15,787 nucleotides of DNA from JALONO01 sp038209965 (GTDB lineage Bacteria; Bacteroidota; Bacteroidia; Cytophagales; Thermoflexibacteraceae). The stretch covers positions 1 to 15,787 of the forward strand of contig JBBQXF010000109.1 in assembly GCA_038209965.1 (NCBI GenBank), given 5' to 3'. Shown piece by piece: positions 1 to 6,623 of the stretch; position 1 is the stretch's first letter; the number at the start of each line of letters is the position of its first letter. The notes beneath the pieces are model-generated. The model did no database searches. It was not told the origin of the DNA and saw only the letters and a list, made by a program, of their open reading frames with translations. A program made the position numbers and the translations under genes.

Positions 1-291
1 CCCGGAGATGGTTTGGGCTTTGAGCTCGCCCTGCCAGCCCCGGTAATAGAGGGTTTCCTGAAACTCTTTGGTTTCGCCCCCGGCGGTCAGTTTGGGGTCA
101 AATGCGCCCCGGGCCAACCGGATTTCTTGGCGGGCCAGATCGCTCAGCAGTTGGGCTTGCTTCACTAACGGGTGGCCCACGACCAGTTGTTGGTAAAAAT
201 CCTGTATACCATACACCACTTCTCCGGCTTTCTCTTGGGCCAAGGATTGGTGGATAACAATACACAGAATGGCAACGAGGGCAATTCTCAT
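1..291 (-). CDS. TolC-family outer-membrane efflux protein, N-terminal part
   Basis: This is the start of an outer-membrane channel protein, open from an ATG at 291 to the window edge (97 codons visible, no stop). Residues 1-18 form a signal peptide (MRIALVAILCIVIHQSLA, then QEK). The mature start contains the TolC/OEP-type helix signature 'HPLVKQAQLLSDLARQEI' followed by 'ARGAFDPKL', the usual first-helix region of these trimeric channels. It lies 55 bp downstream of the HlyD-type adaptor gene on the same strand and is probably the third gene of a tripartite export operon (ABC, adaptor, channel). No Shine-Dalgarno sequence is visible. The family call is secure from signal peptide, motif and context, but only the first fifth or so of a typical TolC-family protein can be seen. 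Confidence 0.8.
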   Translation of the reverse strand, partial: MRIALVAILCIVIHQSLAQEKAGEVVYGIQDFYQQLVVGHPLVKQAQLLSDLARQEIRLARGAFDPKLTAGGETKEFQETLYYRGWQGELKAQTISG

Positions 292-346
292 TGTGGTGTA
301 GATTGGGTTAAGTAGTAGGTTGCCCCGGATTGACGGGATAAATTGG

Positions 347-1702
347 CTATTTCTTGGGTTTGCTGCTCGTTTCCTCGGGCGCTTCTTTCAAACTGGCCGG
401 GAAACCGTTGAGCTGCCGCCAAATCTCGTACCAGATGGGCACGTCGTCCAGCATGGCCCAGCCATATACCGATGATCCTTGGCGCAATTGCACGGGCCAG
501 AGCGAGTCACCAGCTCTCGGGCTGACCAGCAGGCGATATTTGCCCGCTTTGCTGTCCACTGCATCGATGACCGAGATCGTGCCCCCAAAAGTACCCACGG
601 CCACGTTGGGCCAGCCCGAAAATTGGAGCGCGGGCCAGCCGTCAAATTCTAACCGTACCTCCCGCCCAATCGCCAGCAGGGGCACATCCATTGGCTTGAC
701 GTAGAGTTCTACCGCTACCGAGGGATTGGCGGGCATTACCGTGACGACGGCCTCTTGCTCTTTGATCGTTTCGCCAATACCGGCCTTGAGAGCCTTGACC
801 ACCATGCCGTGTTGCGGGGCACGGAGCACATACTGGTCGTTGCGGATGGTCATATTGGCCCGCTCATTGCGGAGTTTGGCCAGTTCGGTCTGTCCGTCGG
901 CCACACTGGCCCGGGCCGCGTTCACGTCAGACTGGGATTTGGCAATTTTTTCGCGATATTCGGCCTGTTTTACCGTCAATTCTAGTCGGGCATTGAGGTA
1001 TTCTTTCCGGGTCTGAAGCAGTTTGTTTTCCAAGGAAACGATTTTGGCGTTGGTTTCCTGAAATTTGGCTTTGCGGCTCTCATAGGCAATGAGCGACATC
1101 AGCCCTCTGTCATATTGGTCTTTGCCCACTTCAGCCTGCCGCTGCACGAAGGCGAACTGGTTTTTTTCGGCTTCCAAATCGGCACTATCGCTCACGACCT
1201 TGGCCCGGGTTTGCAAGATCTTGTTCTGCTGCTGAGCCAGCAACAACTGGAGGGATTGCTCCAGGGCCGCTGTCTGGTTCTGGTAATTGGCTATTTTGGC
1301 TTCGTAAGATTCAATTCCGTCTTTTTTGCCCTGGATCTGTTCGGCCAAGCGGGTAAGTAGCTGGGGATCAAAATATTTTTCTTTGATCTCGTCCAGAGTC
1401 AGGATGGTGTCGCCTTTGAGCACATTTTGTCCTTCGCGCACATACCACTTCCTGATCCGCCCAGCAATGGCCGATTCCACCGTTTGGGGCCGGTCTTGGG
1501 GGGTAAGCGCTGTCACGCTGCCCTCGGCGGTAATGTTTTGTTGCCAAGGGAGAAAAATTACGACAAAGAACAAGATGCAAAACCCAGTGAGCCAGTAGCG
1601 CAGCACGCGGGCTGCCTTGGGCGTGTTGAGCACCTCCGAAGAACTCATGAGCTCTTTGATCAGATCCTGTTCGACGGGGTTGTGTTTAGATACGTTTAGC
1701 AT
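347..1702 (-). CDS. HlyD-family membrane fusion (periplasmic adaptor) protein
   Basis: This is the periplasmic adaptor linking an inner-membrane ABC exporter to an outer-membrane channel. It has 451 residues from the ATG at 1702. A short cytosolic tail is followed by one membrane segment at about residues 32-48 (LTGFCILFFVVIFLPW). Next comes the first lipoyl half-motif with 'AGRIRKWYVREGQNV' and 'GDTILTLD'. A long Gln/Lys/Glu-rich coiled-coil hairpin spans roughly 105-285. The second lipoyl half ('LRAPQHGMVVKAL', 'GETIKEQE') and a beta-barrel domain ('VELYVKPMDVPLL', 'GREVRLEFDGWPALQF') follow. A longer reading from a TTG at 1726 would overlap the ABC stop by 11 bp. The ATG at 1702, 13 bp after that stop, is preferred. 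The gene sits in an operon between the ABC gene and the TolC-family gene. Confidence 0.9.
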   Translation of the reverse strand: MLNVSKHNPVEQDLIKELMSSSEVLNTPKAARVLRYWLTGFCILFFVVIFLPWQQNITAEGSVTALTPQDRPQTVESAIAGRIRKWYVREGQNVLKGDTILTLDEIKEKYFDPQLLTRLAEQIQGKKDGIESYEAKIANYQNQTAALEQSLQLLLAQQQNKILQTRAKVVSDSADLEAEKNQFAFVQRQAEVGKDQYDRGLMSLIAYESRKAKFQETNAKIVSLENKLLQTRKEYLNARLELTVKQAEYREKIAKSQSDVNAARASVADGQTELAKLRNERANMTIRNDQYVLRAPQHGMVVKALKAGIGETIKEQEAVVTVMPANPSVAVELYVKPMDVPLLAIGREVRLEFDGWPALQFSGWPNVAVGTFGGTISVIDAVDSKAGKYRLLVSPRAGDSLWPVQLRQGSSVYGWAMLDDVPIWYEIWRQLNGFPASLKEAPEETSSKPKK

Positions 1703-1715
1703 GGTAGTGGTTTGT

Positions 1716-3893
1716 TCAATTTTCAAAAAGCGTATCGCGAAAAGCTTGGTCTTTTATCAATGTTTCATAAGGTGCGTCCCCGATCACTTTTCCGTCTTTC
1801 ATCAGCACCACCCGGTCCACGGTTGAGAGCACCAGCGGGTCGTTGGACACCATGATGAGCGTCCAAGGATTACTGCGGTCCATCAGAAAGTTGAGGAGGC
1901 GCAGCCGCTCATCTTTCTGGAGCATGTTCAGGAAATCGGGCAGGATGAGCACTTGGGGGCGCTCGGCAATGCACCGGGCCAGCGTCAGTTTAACGTGCAT
2001 ACTGCTGGAAAAGGTTTTGGCCCCGGCAGTCAGTTCGGTTTGCAAGCCTTTTTCCATCTTGGTCACGGTGTCATATAAGCCCACGCTCTCCAAGGCCCAG
2101 ATGGCATCTTGGTAGCAGACTTCGGATTTGCCCATGGTGACGTTCTCCAATACAGTGGCGTCAAAAATATCTTCCATAGCAAAATTGGCCCCGATCGCAT
2201 CGCGCAAGTTGGTCACGTTGATGTCGCGCAGGGAAAGGTTGTTGAGCATCAAGGTTCCTGTGTAATCTTCCAAGATTCCGCACAGCACCTTGACAAAAGT
2301 GTTTTTTCCCGAATTGTTGAACCCGGCCAGGGCAATCCGTTCCCCAGGCTTGATGTCCAAATCGATCCCCCTCAGGGTGGCCCCGTTGGTGTGTGGGTAT
2401 TTGTATTGTAAATTTTTGGCCACAATGTGCCCACCAGTTGTGGTGTTTTTGGCAATGGCAATTCCCCCTTTGCGTTCCAGCGGGATGTCGGTCACGTGCC
2501 CGATCTTGTCCACGGCGGTTAGGGCATCGTAAATATAGCTCATGCTCAAAATCACCTTTTCCACCGCCCCCAAGATCAAAATGATCACTACTTCGGCGGC
2601 CACGAATTGCCCAATCAAAATCTGGCGGTCGATCACCAAAATAGTGCCGATGATGAGCAATCCTCCGGTAATGAGGGTTTTAAAGGCAATGATGTTGGCA
2701 AACTGGGTCATCAGCACCTTAAAGTGTTTCTTGCGGTAATACAAATAATTGTTGACCAAGTTTTCGGTCTTGGTCAGGGGCAGGCTGGTGTGCCCCGCCA
2801 TTTTGAAAGCCTCGAGCGAGCGGGCTATCTCTTCCAGCCAATGGACCACCCGGTACTTGTACTTGGACTCGATGAGGCTGGTTTTGAGGCCCTCGGGCCC
2901 GGACAGGTAAAAGATCACCCCCAATATGACCAACAAAAATATCCCAAAAATGATAAAGAAGGGGTGGTAAAACGACAAGAGAATGATCCCGAACACGATT
3001 TGTAGTATCGCGCTGGCCAGTTCAATGAGGATCTTGGGCAAACTTTTCTGGATGGTAATCACATCGAAGAAGCGGTTCATCAGCTCCGGGGTGTAGGAAT
3101 TGAACACCGACTCGGCCCGCAAGCGCGGCAGGCGGTAGGCAAACTCAAAAGCTGCTTTGACAAATATCCGCCGCTGGATGATCTCGACAATGTGGTACTG
3201 CAGGATTTGTAAGCCGCCCGCCCCCATGATCCCGATGATGACAAAGGCGATGATCAAGACAATGGAACTGAAAATGACCCCGCCCGAAACCAGCTCGATC
3301 GTGGCTTGGATGCCCAAGGGCAGCGTAAGGCTAATGGCCGCAATAATGACCGCGTAAAAGTAGATGTACCAGATGTCCTTTTGCTCCATGGCCAGCAGGT
3401 GCAGCAGTCGGTCAACCGGGCTGGCCGGTTTTTCTTTGCTGTCGGCTTGGCTGCTGACCAGCGAGTTCATGGGGAACGGGGTCAGGTACACCACTTGCCC
3501 CTCTGCATCGGTCACCACCGACTCCAACAGGGGCATGGCATCCGCTATTTTTTCCTCTATTGTATCGCTTGGATAAGCGTAATAAACGAGCTGCCCCTCT
3601 TCATCTTTGGCAATGATGAGCGGCAGCGTTTTGTCATTTTGCCGAAAAAACAGCAGGATGGGCACATTAACGAGCGCGATGAGTTCAGGCAGTCTTTCCT
3701 TGGCCACTTTGTTGCGCAGCAGGGCCAGATCCATGGATTGGCATTTATCGGTCAGGCCATCGATAAAGGCTTCCGTATTCTCTTCATAGTTGTGGGTGTT
3801 TTGGTACTCATCGGTGAGGTTGAATGGTTTGGAGCCATGACTGATCAGCCCAGCTAGTCGTTTGGTAATGGGCACAAACTGTAATGCTCTCAT
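1716..3893 (-). CDS. C39-like-domain ABC exporter with degenerate nucleotide-binding domain
   Basis: This is a 725-residue type-1 ABC exporter half-molecule of the type I secretion kind. Residues 1 to about 150 resemble a C39-like (HlyB/LapB-type) domain: 'LPELIALVNVPILLFF' matches the fold, but the peptidase Cys/His pair is not evident. Six hydrophobic segments lie between about 175 and 450. The nucleotide-binding domain (about 487-725) keeps the A-loop aromatic (Y499) and the Walker A lysine (GFNNSGKNT, K530). Most catalytic positions are replaced: Walker A Ser/Thr is N531, the Q-loop Gln is A572, the LSGGQ signature is FSSSM (628-632), Walker B Asp and catalytic Glu are P652 and D653, the D-loop is NMLQ, and the H-switch His is N684. 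The reading frame is intact and the fold landmarks remain in register, so it is not a decaying pseudogene. It is co-transcribed with the adaptor and channel genes. It could be the inactive half of a heterodimer whose active half is encoded elsewhere, or a non-hydrolysing assembly subunit. That role is inference. Confidence 0.88.
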   Translation of the reverse strand: MRALQFVPITKRLAGLISHGSKPFNLTDEYQNTHNYEENTEAFIDGLTDKCQSMDLALLRNKVAKERLPELIALVNVPILLFFRQNDKTLPLIIAKDEEGQLVYYAYPSDTIEEKIADAMPLLESVVTDAEGQVVYLTPFPMNSLVSSQADSKEKPASPVDRLLHLLAMEQKDIWYIYFYAVIIAAISLTLPLGIQATIELVSGGVIFSSIVLIIAFVIIGIMGAGGLQILQYHIVEIIQRRIFVKAAFEFAYRLPRLRAESVFNSYTPELMNRFFDVITIQKSLPKILIELASAILQIVFGIILLSFYHPFFIIFGIFLLVILGVIFYLSGPEGLKTSLIESKYKYRVVHWLEEIARSLEAFKMAGHTSLPLTKTENLVNNYLYYRKKHFKVLMTQFANIIAFKTLITGGLLIIGTILVIDRQILIGQFVAAEVVIILILGAVEKVILSMSYIYDALTAVDKIGHVTDIPLERKGGIAIAKNTTTGGHIVAKNLQYKYPHTNGATLRGIDLDIKPGERIALAGFNNSGKNTFVKVLCGILEDYTGTLMLNNLSLRDINVTNLRDAIGANFAMEDIFDATVLENVTMGKSEVCYQDAIWALESVGLYDTVTKMEKGLQTELTAGAKTFSSSMHVKLTLARCIAERPQVLILPDFLNMLQKDERLRLLNFLMDRSNPWTLIMVSNDPLVLSTVDRVVLMKDGKVIGDAPYETLIKDQAFRDTLFEN

Positions 3894-4214
3894 ACAGGAA
3901 TAGGATCGGTCCAGATAGGGTTTATGGTGCAGCGGCTATTGCCTCATCAATGGCTAGGCGATGCTTTTTTGGGTGAACAACGCGGCAAAATACTAGTTTT
4001 GCCACCGAAGTGTGCCAGTTAAACCAAATTCACTGGCTTTTGATTGCGGCAAAGCCTTTTTTTTGTCGCTTATTTAGAATTTTTCTAAGCCATTACCGAT
4101 AAGCGCCGGGAAAGGTTGTGGCTCAGTGCTTGGATTTAAGAAAAATTAACGCGGGAATGAGCAGATCGATGAATATTTTACTCATTGGGTGACAGCATTT
4201 TTGCGAAAAATTCC
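3894..4214. other. Intergenic region with stacked inverted repeats
   Basis: There is no convincing protein gene in these 321 bp, which lie between the ABC gene start and the 3' end of the phosphotriesterase-family gene. Three short inverted repeats are packed into 3984-4056: GGCAAAA/TTTTGCC (3984-4003), GCCAGT/ACTGGC (4014-4037) and GGCTTT/AAAGCC (4035-4056) followed by eight T. A further AATGAG/CTCATT pair lies at 4156-4186. A 32-codon plus-strand ORF (3924-4022) ends just before the T-tract hairpin, but it has no homology I recognise and no clear ribosome-binding site. I could not find a good TAnnTTTG promoter for the minus-strand ABC gene here. The closest is the 7-base TATTTTG on the minus strand at 3986-3992. 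Confidence 0.5.
4035..4064 (+). terminator. Rho-independent terminator-like hairpin, plus strand
   Basis: A 6-bp stem GGCTTT (4035-4040) / AAAGCC (4051-4056) with a 10-nt loop is followed by eight T residues (4057-4064), the form of an intrinsic terminator read on the plus strand. No recognised plus-strand gene lies upstream in the window. It may end antisense transcription over the export operon, or a small RNA starting near 3900-3980. Confidence 0.4.
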
Positions 4215-5243
4215 TCAACTCAGCCGCTTTCGCACCGCAAAAGCTTGAAAAGGTTGCTGGATGAACAACCGATCCAGTTCTTTTTGGCTGAACCCATTTT
4301 GGCGCAACAATGGCAGGAAATGATCGAACAGATCGGTGTAGCCCGCAAATTTGCCGCCTTGGGCCTCCCCGACATTGTACCAGCCCGAATCTTGTGAAAT
4401 GAGTGCCCGGTGCAACAATTTTTCCCGCTTCATATCGAGGAGAAAATTCAAGTGCTGCTCTTGGGCATCAATGGCCTGGTAGGCCGGGTGCATCCCGTCA
4501 AATTCTACCCAGGCCCCTGATCGGGCAGCGGCCAAGTGCAGTTCTCGGCGCGGCTCGTTTTGGGCGTGGATCCAGATATAGGCCGATGGGGCCACGCCCA
4601 AGCCCTGGATGATCTGCAATGCTTCCTGCGCCACGCCCTTGCCACAGTGCATCCCAATGGTGAGGCCGGTTTGGCGGTGGGCCAGGGCCGCGGCCCGTAC
4701 CGTTTTCTGCTGGGCTTCGGTCAGGGGCCCATCATCCGCCCCGATTTTCATGAAACCTGGGCGGATGCCCGTGCCATCGATGCCCTCTTCCCATTCGCGC
4801 ACCCAGCGGGCGGCCAATTGCTCGGCAGTCTCGGTGAACACTTGCGGCGGCAAGAACTTCTGGCCCGCCGCACCGTAATAGCCCGTATTGGTAATGATGT
4901 TCAGGCCACTGGCTTGGGCCAGACGCTGCAACAGGGCCACGTCGCGGCCAATGTAGTTGGGGGTGCAGTCGATAAACGTATTGCCACCCTTTTGTTTAAT
5001 GGCCAGTAACTTGGGCAGGGCCAACTGGAACACCTCTTCGGCATGGTAGCGGCCCGGCCCGATTTGGTCTGCCCCCACAAAATCAACCATGACGTGCTCA
5101 TGGGGCAGGACGAAGCCCATTTGCCGGCGGGTAAGCCAGCCGCGTACCCCCATTGCCCGGGGTGGGGCGGCCCATGCGGTTTGTGGCAAAAGCCACGCCC
5201 CAAGCGCAGCAGTGGTTCGGAGGATAAAAGATCGGCGTTTCAT
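4215..5243 (-). CDS. Phosphotriesterase-family metal-dependent hydrolase, Tat-exported
   Basis: This is a 342-residue TIM-barrel amidohydrolase of the phosphotriesterase (PTE/Php) family. The N-terminus is a twin-arginine signal (RRSFIL followed by a hydrophobic stretch and AWA, cleavage near residue 25), so the folded metalloenzyme is probably exported to the periplasm. The binuclear metal site is complete: H48 and H50 in 'LPHEH', the bridging lysine K166 in 'GFMKIG' (carbamylated in the family), H199 in 'IGMH', H226 in 'IWIH', and D285 in 'SQDSGWYN'. Length is normal for the family. Members act as lactonases, esterases or phosphotriesterases; the substrate cannot be told from this sequence. 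The start is an ATG at 5243 that gives an ideal Tat peptide. The gene appears to be transcribed alone, with a candidate promoter 35-65 bp upstream. Confidence 0.9.
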   Translation of the reverse strand: MKRRSFILRTTAALGAWLLPQTAWAAPPRAMGVRGWLTRRQMGFVLPHEHVMVDFVGADQIGPGRYHAEEVFQLALPKLLAIKQKGGNTFIDCTPNYIGRDVALLQRLAQASGLNIITNTGYYGAAGQKFLPPQVFTETAEQLAARWVREWEEGIDGTGIRPGFMKIGADDGPLTEAQQKTVRAAALAHRQTGLTIGMHCGKGVAQEALQIIQGLGVAPSAYIWIHAQNEPRRELHLAAARSGAWVEFDGMHPAYQAIDAQEQHLNFLLDMKREKLLHRALISQDSGWYNVGEAQGGKFAGYTDLFDHFLPLLRQNGFSQKELDRLFIQQPFQAFAVRKRLS

Positions 5244-5279
5244 TGGTGAAATTTACGAATCAGTGGGCAAATAGGCTAA

Positions 5280-5309
5280 AAAAAGTATTTTCGCAGACAT
5301 GGTGATCAA
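5280..5309 (-). promoter_or_regulatory. Candidate promoter of the phosphotriesterase-family gene
   Basis: On the minus strand the -7-like box TACTTTTT (5287-5280) matches the Bacteroidota TAnnTTTG consensus at all fixed positions except the last. A TTG (5309-5307) lies 19 nt upstream, the expected spacing for the -33 element. Transcription would start near 5275 and give a leader of about 30 nt. The match is imperfect, so this is tentative. Confidence 0.35.
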
Positions 5310-5398
5310 TTTTGAAGAAGTTGATTGGCTGTTTTGCCAGTTTTCGGCATTTCTGGAGCCGGAGAAAACGCGCTCCCTGACTTTCTGATTTGTGCCAA

Positions 5399-5442
5399 TG
5401 ATCGATTCACTCCCTCCACATTTAGTCGGAGTGCAGCGATCA
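5399..5442. repeat. Imperfect 15-bp inverted repeat in divergent intergenic region
   Basis: The arms are TGATCG-ATT-CACTCC (5399-5413) and GGAGTG-CAG-CGATCA (5428-5442), pairing 6+6 bp around a 3x3 mismatch with a 14-nt loop. It lies between two divergently transcribed genes, with no T-tract on either side, so it is more like an operator or RNA stem than a terminator. Function unknown. Confidence 0.4.
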
Positions 5443-5495
5443 AGTAAAACAGTTAGCGACAAGCCAATTTGCACTTATTTATACCAAAGTAAAAA

Positions 5496-5503
5496 TAATT
5501 TTG
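5496..5503 (+). promoter_or_regulatory. Candidate -7 element for the PD40-dacB operon
   Basis: TAATTTTG is an exact match to the Bacteroidota -7 consensus TAnnTTTG. A TTTG at 5468-5471 is 24 nt upstream, longer than the usual 19-21 nt spacing. The leader to the ATG at 5674 would be about 165 nt. It is the best plus-strand match found in the gap. Confidence 0.35.
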
Positions 5504-5673
5504 GAAATTTTTATGATTGATTGACTTGATTTTCAATAATTTGCTTTTCTAGGTAGTAGAAAGTCAATTTTGAGTCAATATGATTTTTTTAATAAATACA
5601 GTGTTTTTATTATCAACTAGTAATTTCTATGGATATTTTTTGCACTGTTAACTCGCCCATGTCACTTACTTCC

Positions 5674-6609
5674 ATGAAAAAGGCTATCGTCTTGATTTTG
5701 GGGATGTTTTTTCTTCAAACTGCTCAAGCCCAGCCCTCTTGGGCCGAATTATTGGTTACTTCTGTCCGAACGGGCGATACCGAAGTGTTCAGCATTGACC
5801 CTCTGACGGGCAATGCTTTCAACCTGAGCCAATCGCCCAAGTCGGAGGATCGGTATCCCGCTTGCTCACCTGACGGCAAAAAGGTGGTTTTTACCTCCAA
5901 TCGGGCAACTGGCCAGACTTATGATCTCTACTTGGTAAACCAGAACGGCCAAAAATTGAAGCAACTGACCTCGCTGCCCACTGGTTCGGTGGCGTACTGG
6001 GCCAGTTGGACCACCGATGGCAATTACATTTACTTCAACGAAGGCGGCACTGGTGCTGTTTATCGAATTCGGCCCGATGGCATTGGCTTTCAAAAGGTGG
6101 CTGATGGCCGCGACGGTAACATCTCGCCCGACGGCAAGAAAATAGTCTATACCCAAAAAGGCAGCAAGGGGTTTGGTGTCTGGGTGATGAACGCCGACGG
6201 CAGCAATCCACAGCAAATTATCCCCGATGAAAGTGAAATTGGGGGCATTGCCCCAGTCTGGCCGCCCGGTGGCAGGCGCATTGCTTTCTCTGGGCAGGCG
6301 GGCGAACCTGCCGAAATATTTATCTGCAATGCGGATGACAGTGGGCTGGCCCAAGTAACTGACCTACAAAAAATCAGCAGTTCGCCCGCGCTCTCGCCCG
6401 ATGGCCAATACCTTGCTTTCCGGGTCAGTGATGTTGCTTACTGGCGCGACGAACAAACCCGAAACAAAGCCCACACCGAAAAATTGGCGGATAAACGGCC
6501 AGTTTATTGGGTCAAGCTGGATGGGAGCGGCGTGGGCGAAATTGAGGTGCTCCATTACCAAGGTGCGATTGACGACAGCCGGGCCGAGTGGCAACCTTAC
6601 CAAAAATAG
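5674..6609 (+). CDS. Secreted PD40 (TolB-like) beta-propeller protein
   Basis: This is a 311-residue exported protein built from WD40-like PD40 repeats, the propeller fold of the TolB C-terminal domain. The ATG at 5674 was chosen because it opens a clean signal peptide (MKKAIVLILGMFFLQTAQA, then QPSW); an upstream ATG at 5629 would put 15 extra residues before it. At least five blades are visible from their S/T-P/D-DG turn followed by a beta strand: 'SPDGKKVVFTSNR', 'TTDGNYIYFNE', 'SPDGKKIVYTQ', 'PPGGRRIAFSG' and 'SPDGQYLAFRV'. Each is followed by a strand such as 'VWVMNADGSNPQQI'. There is no TolB N-terminal domain, so it is not true TolB, and no catalytic domain, so it probably binds a partner or ligand in the periplasm or at the surface. 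It ends 14 bp before dacB, and the two are almost certainly co-transcribed. Confidence 0.85.
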   Translation: MKKAIVLILGMFFLQTAQAQPSWAELLVTSVRTGDTEVFSIDPLTGNAFNLSQSPKSEDRYPACSPDGKKVVFTSNRATGQTYDLYLVNQNGQKLKQLTSLPTGSVAYWASWTTDGNYIYFNEGGTGAVYRIRPDGIGFQKVADGRDGNISPDGKKIVYTQKGSKGFGVWVMNADGSNPQQIIPDESEIGGIAPVWPPGGRRIAFSGQAGEPAEIFICNADDSGLAQVTDLQKISSSPALSPDGQYLAFRVSDVAYWRDEQTRNKAHTEKLADKRPVYWVKLDGSGVGEIEVLHYQGAIDDSRAEWQPYQK

Positions 6610-6623
6610 TAAATCCCTATCCA

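Larger units (their letters stand above)
5244..5673. other. AT-rich divergent promoter region
   Basis: These 430 bp separate the minus-strand phosphotriesterase-family gene from the plus-strand PD40-dacB operon. The plus-strand proximal half (about 5470-5670) is strikingly AT-rich. The region holds candidate promoters for both directions and an imperfect inverted repeat at 5399-5442, annotated separately. The ORFs that cross it are short, lack homology I recognise and have composition typical of chance reading frames. Confidence 0.6.

Noticed and set aside
1700..1726. TTG start at 1726 for the HlyD-type adaptor, overlapping the ABC stop.
   Set aside because: An ATG at 1702 lies 13 bp after the ABC stop, gives a normal N-terminus for the family and avoids a rare start codon.
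1716..3893. The ABC gene considered as a pseudogene because its ATPase motifs are lost.
   Set aside because: There are no stops, frameshifts or truncation over 725 codons; the non-motif parts of the NBD, the membrane segments and the operon with adaptor and channel are all preserved.
4165..4214. Hairpin TTTTT-GCG-AAAAA after the phosphotriesterase-family gene considered as its terminator.
   Set aside because: The stem is A/T only with a 3-nt loop and no clear minus-strand T-tract beyond it; too weak to call.
5253..5474. A 73-codon minus-strand frame in the divergent intergenic region.
   Set aside because: Non-ATG start, no hydrophobic or domain pattern, overlaps the candidate promoter and dyad, and composition is like non-coding sequence.
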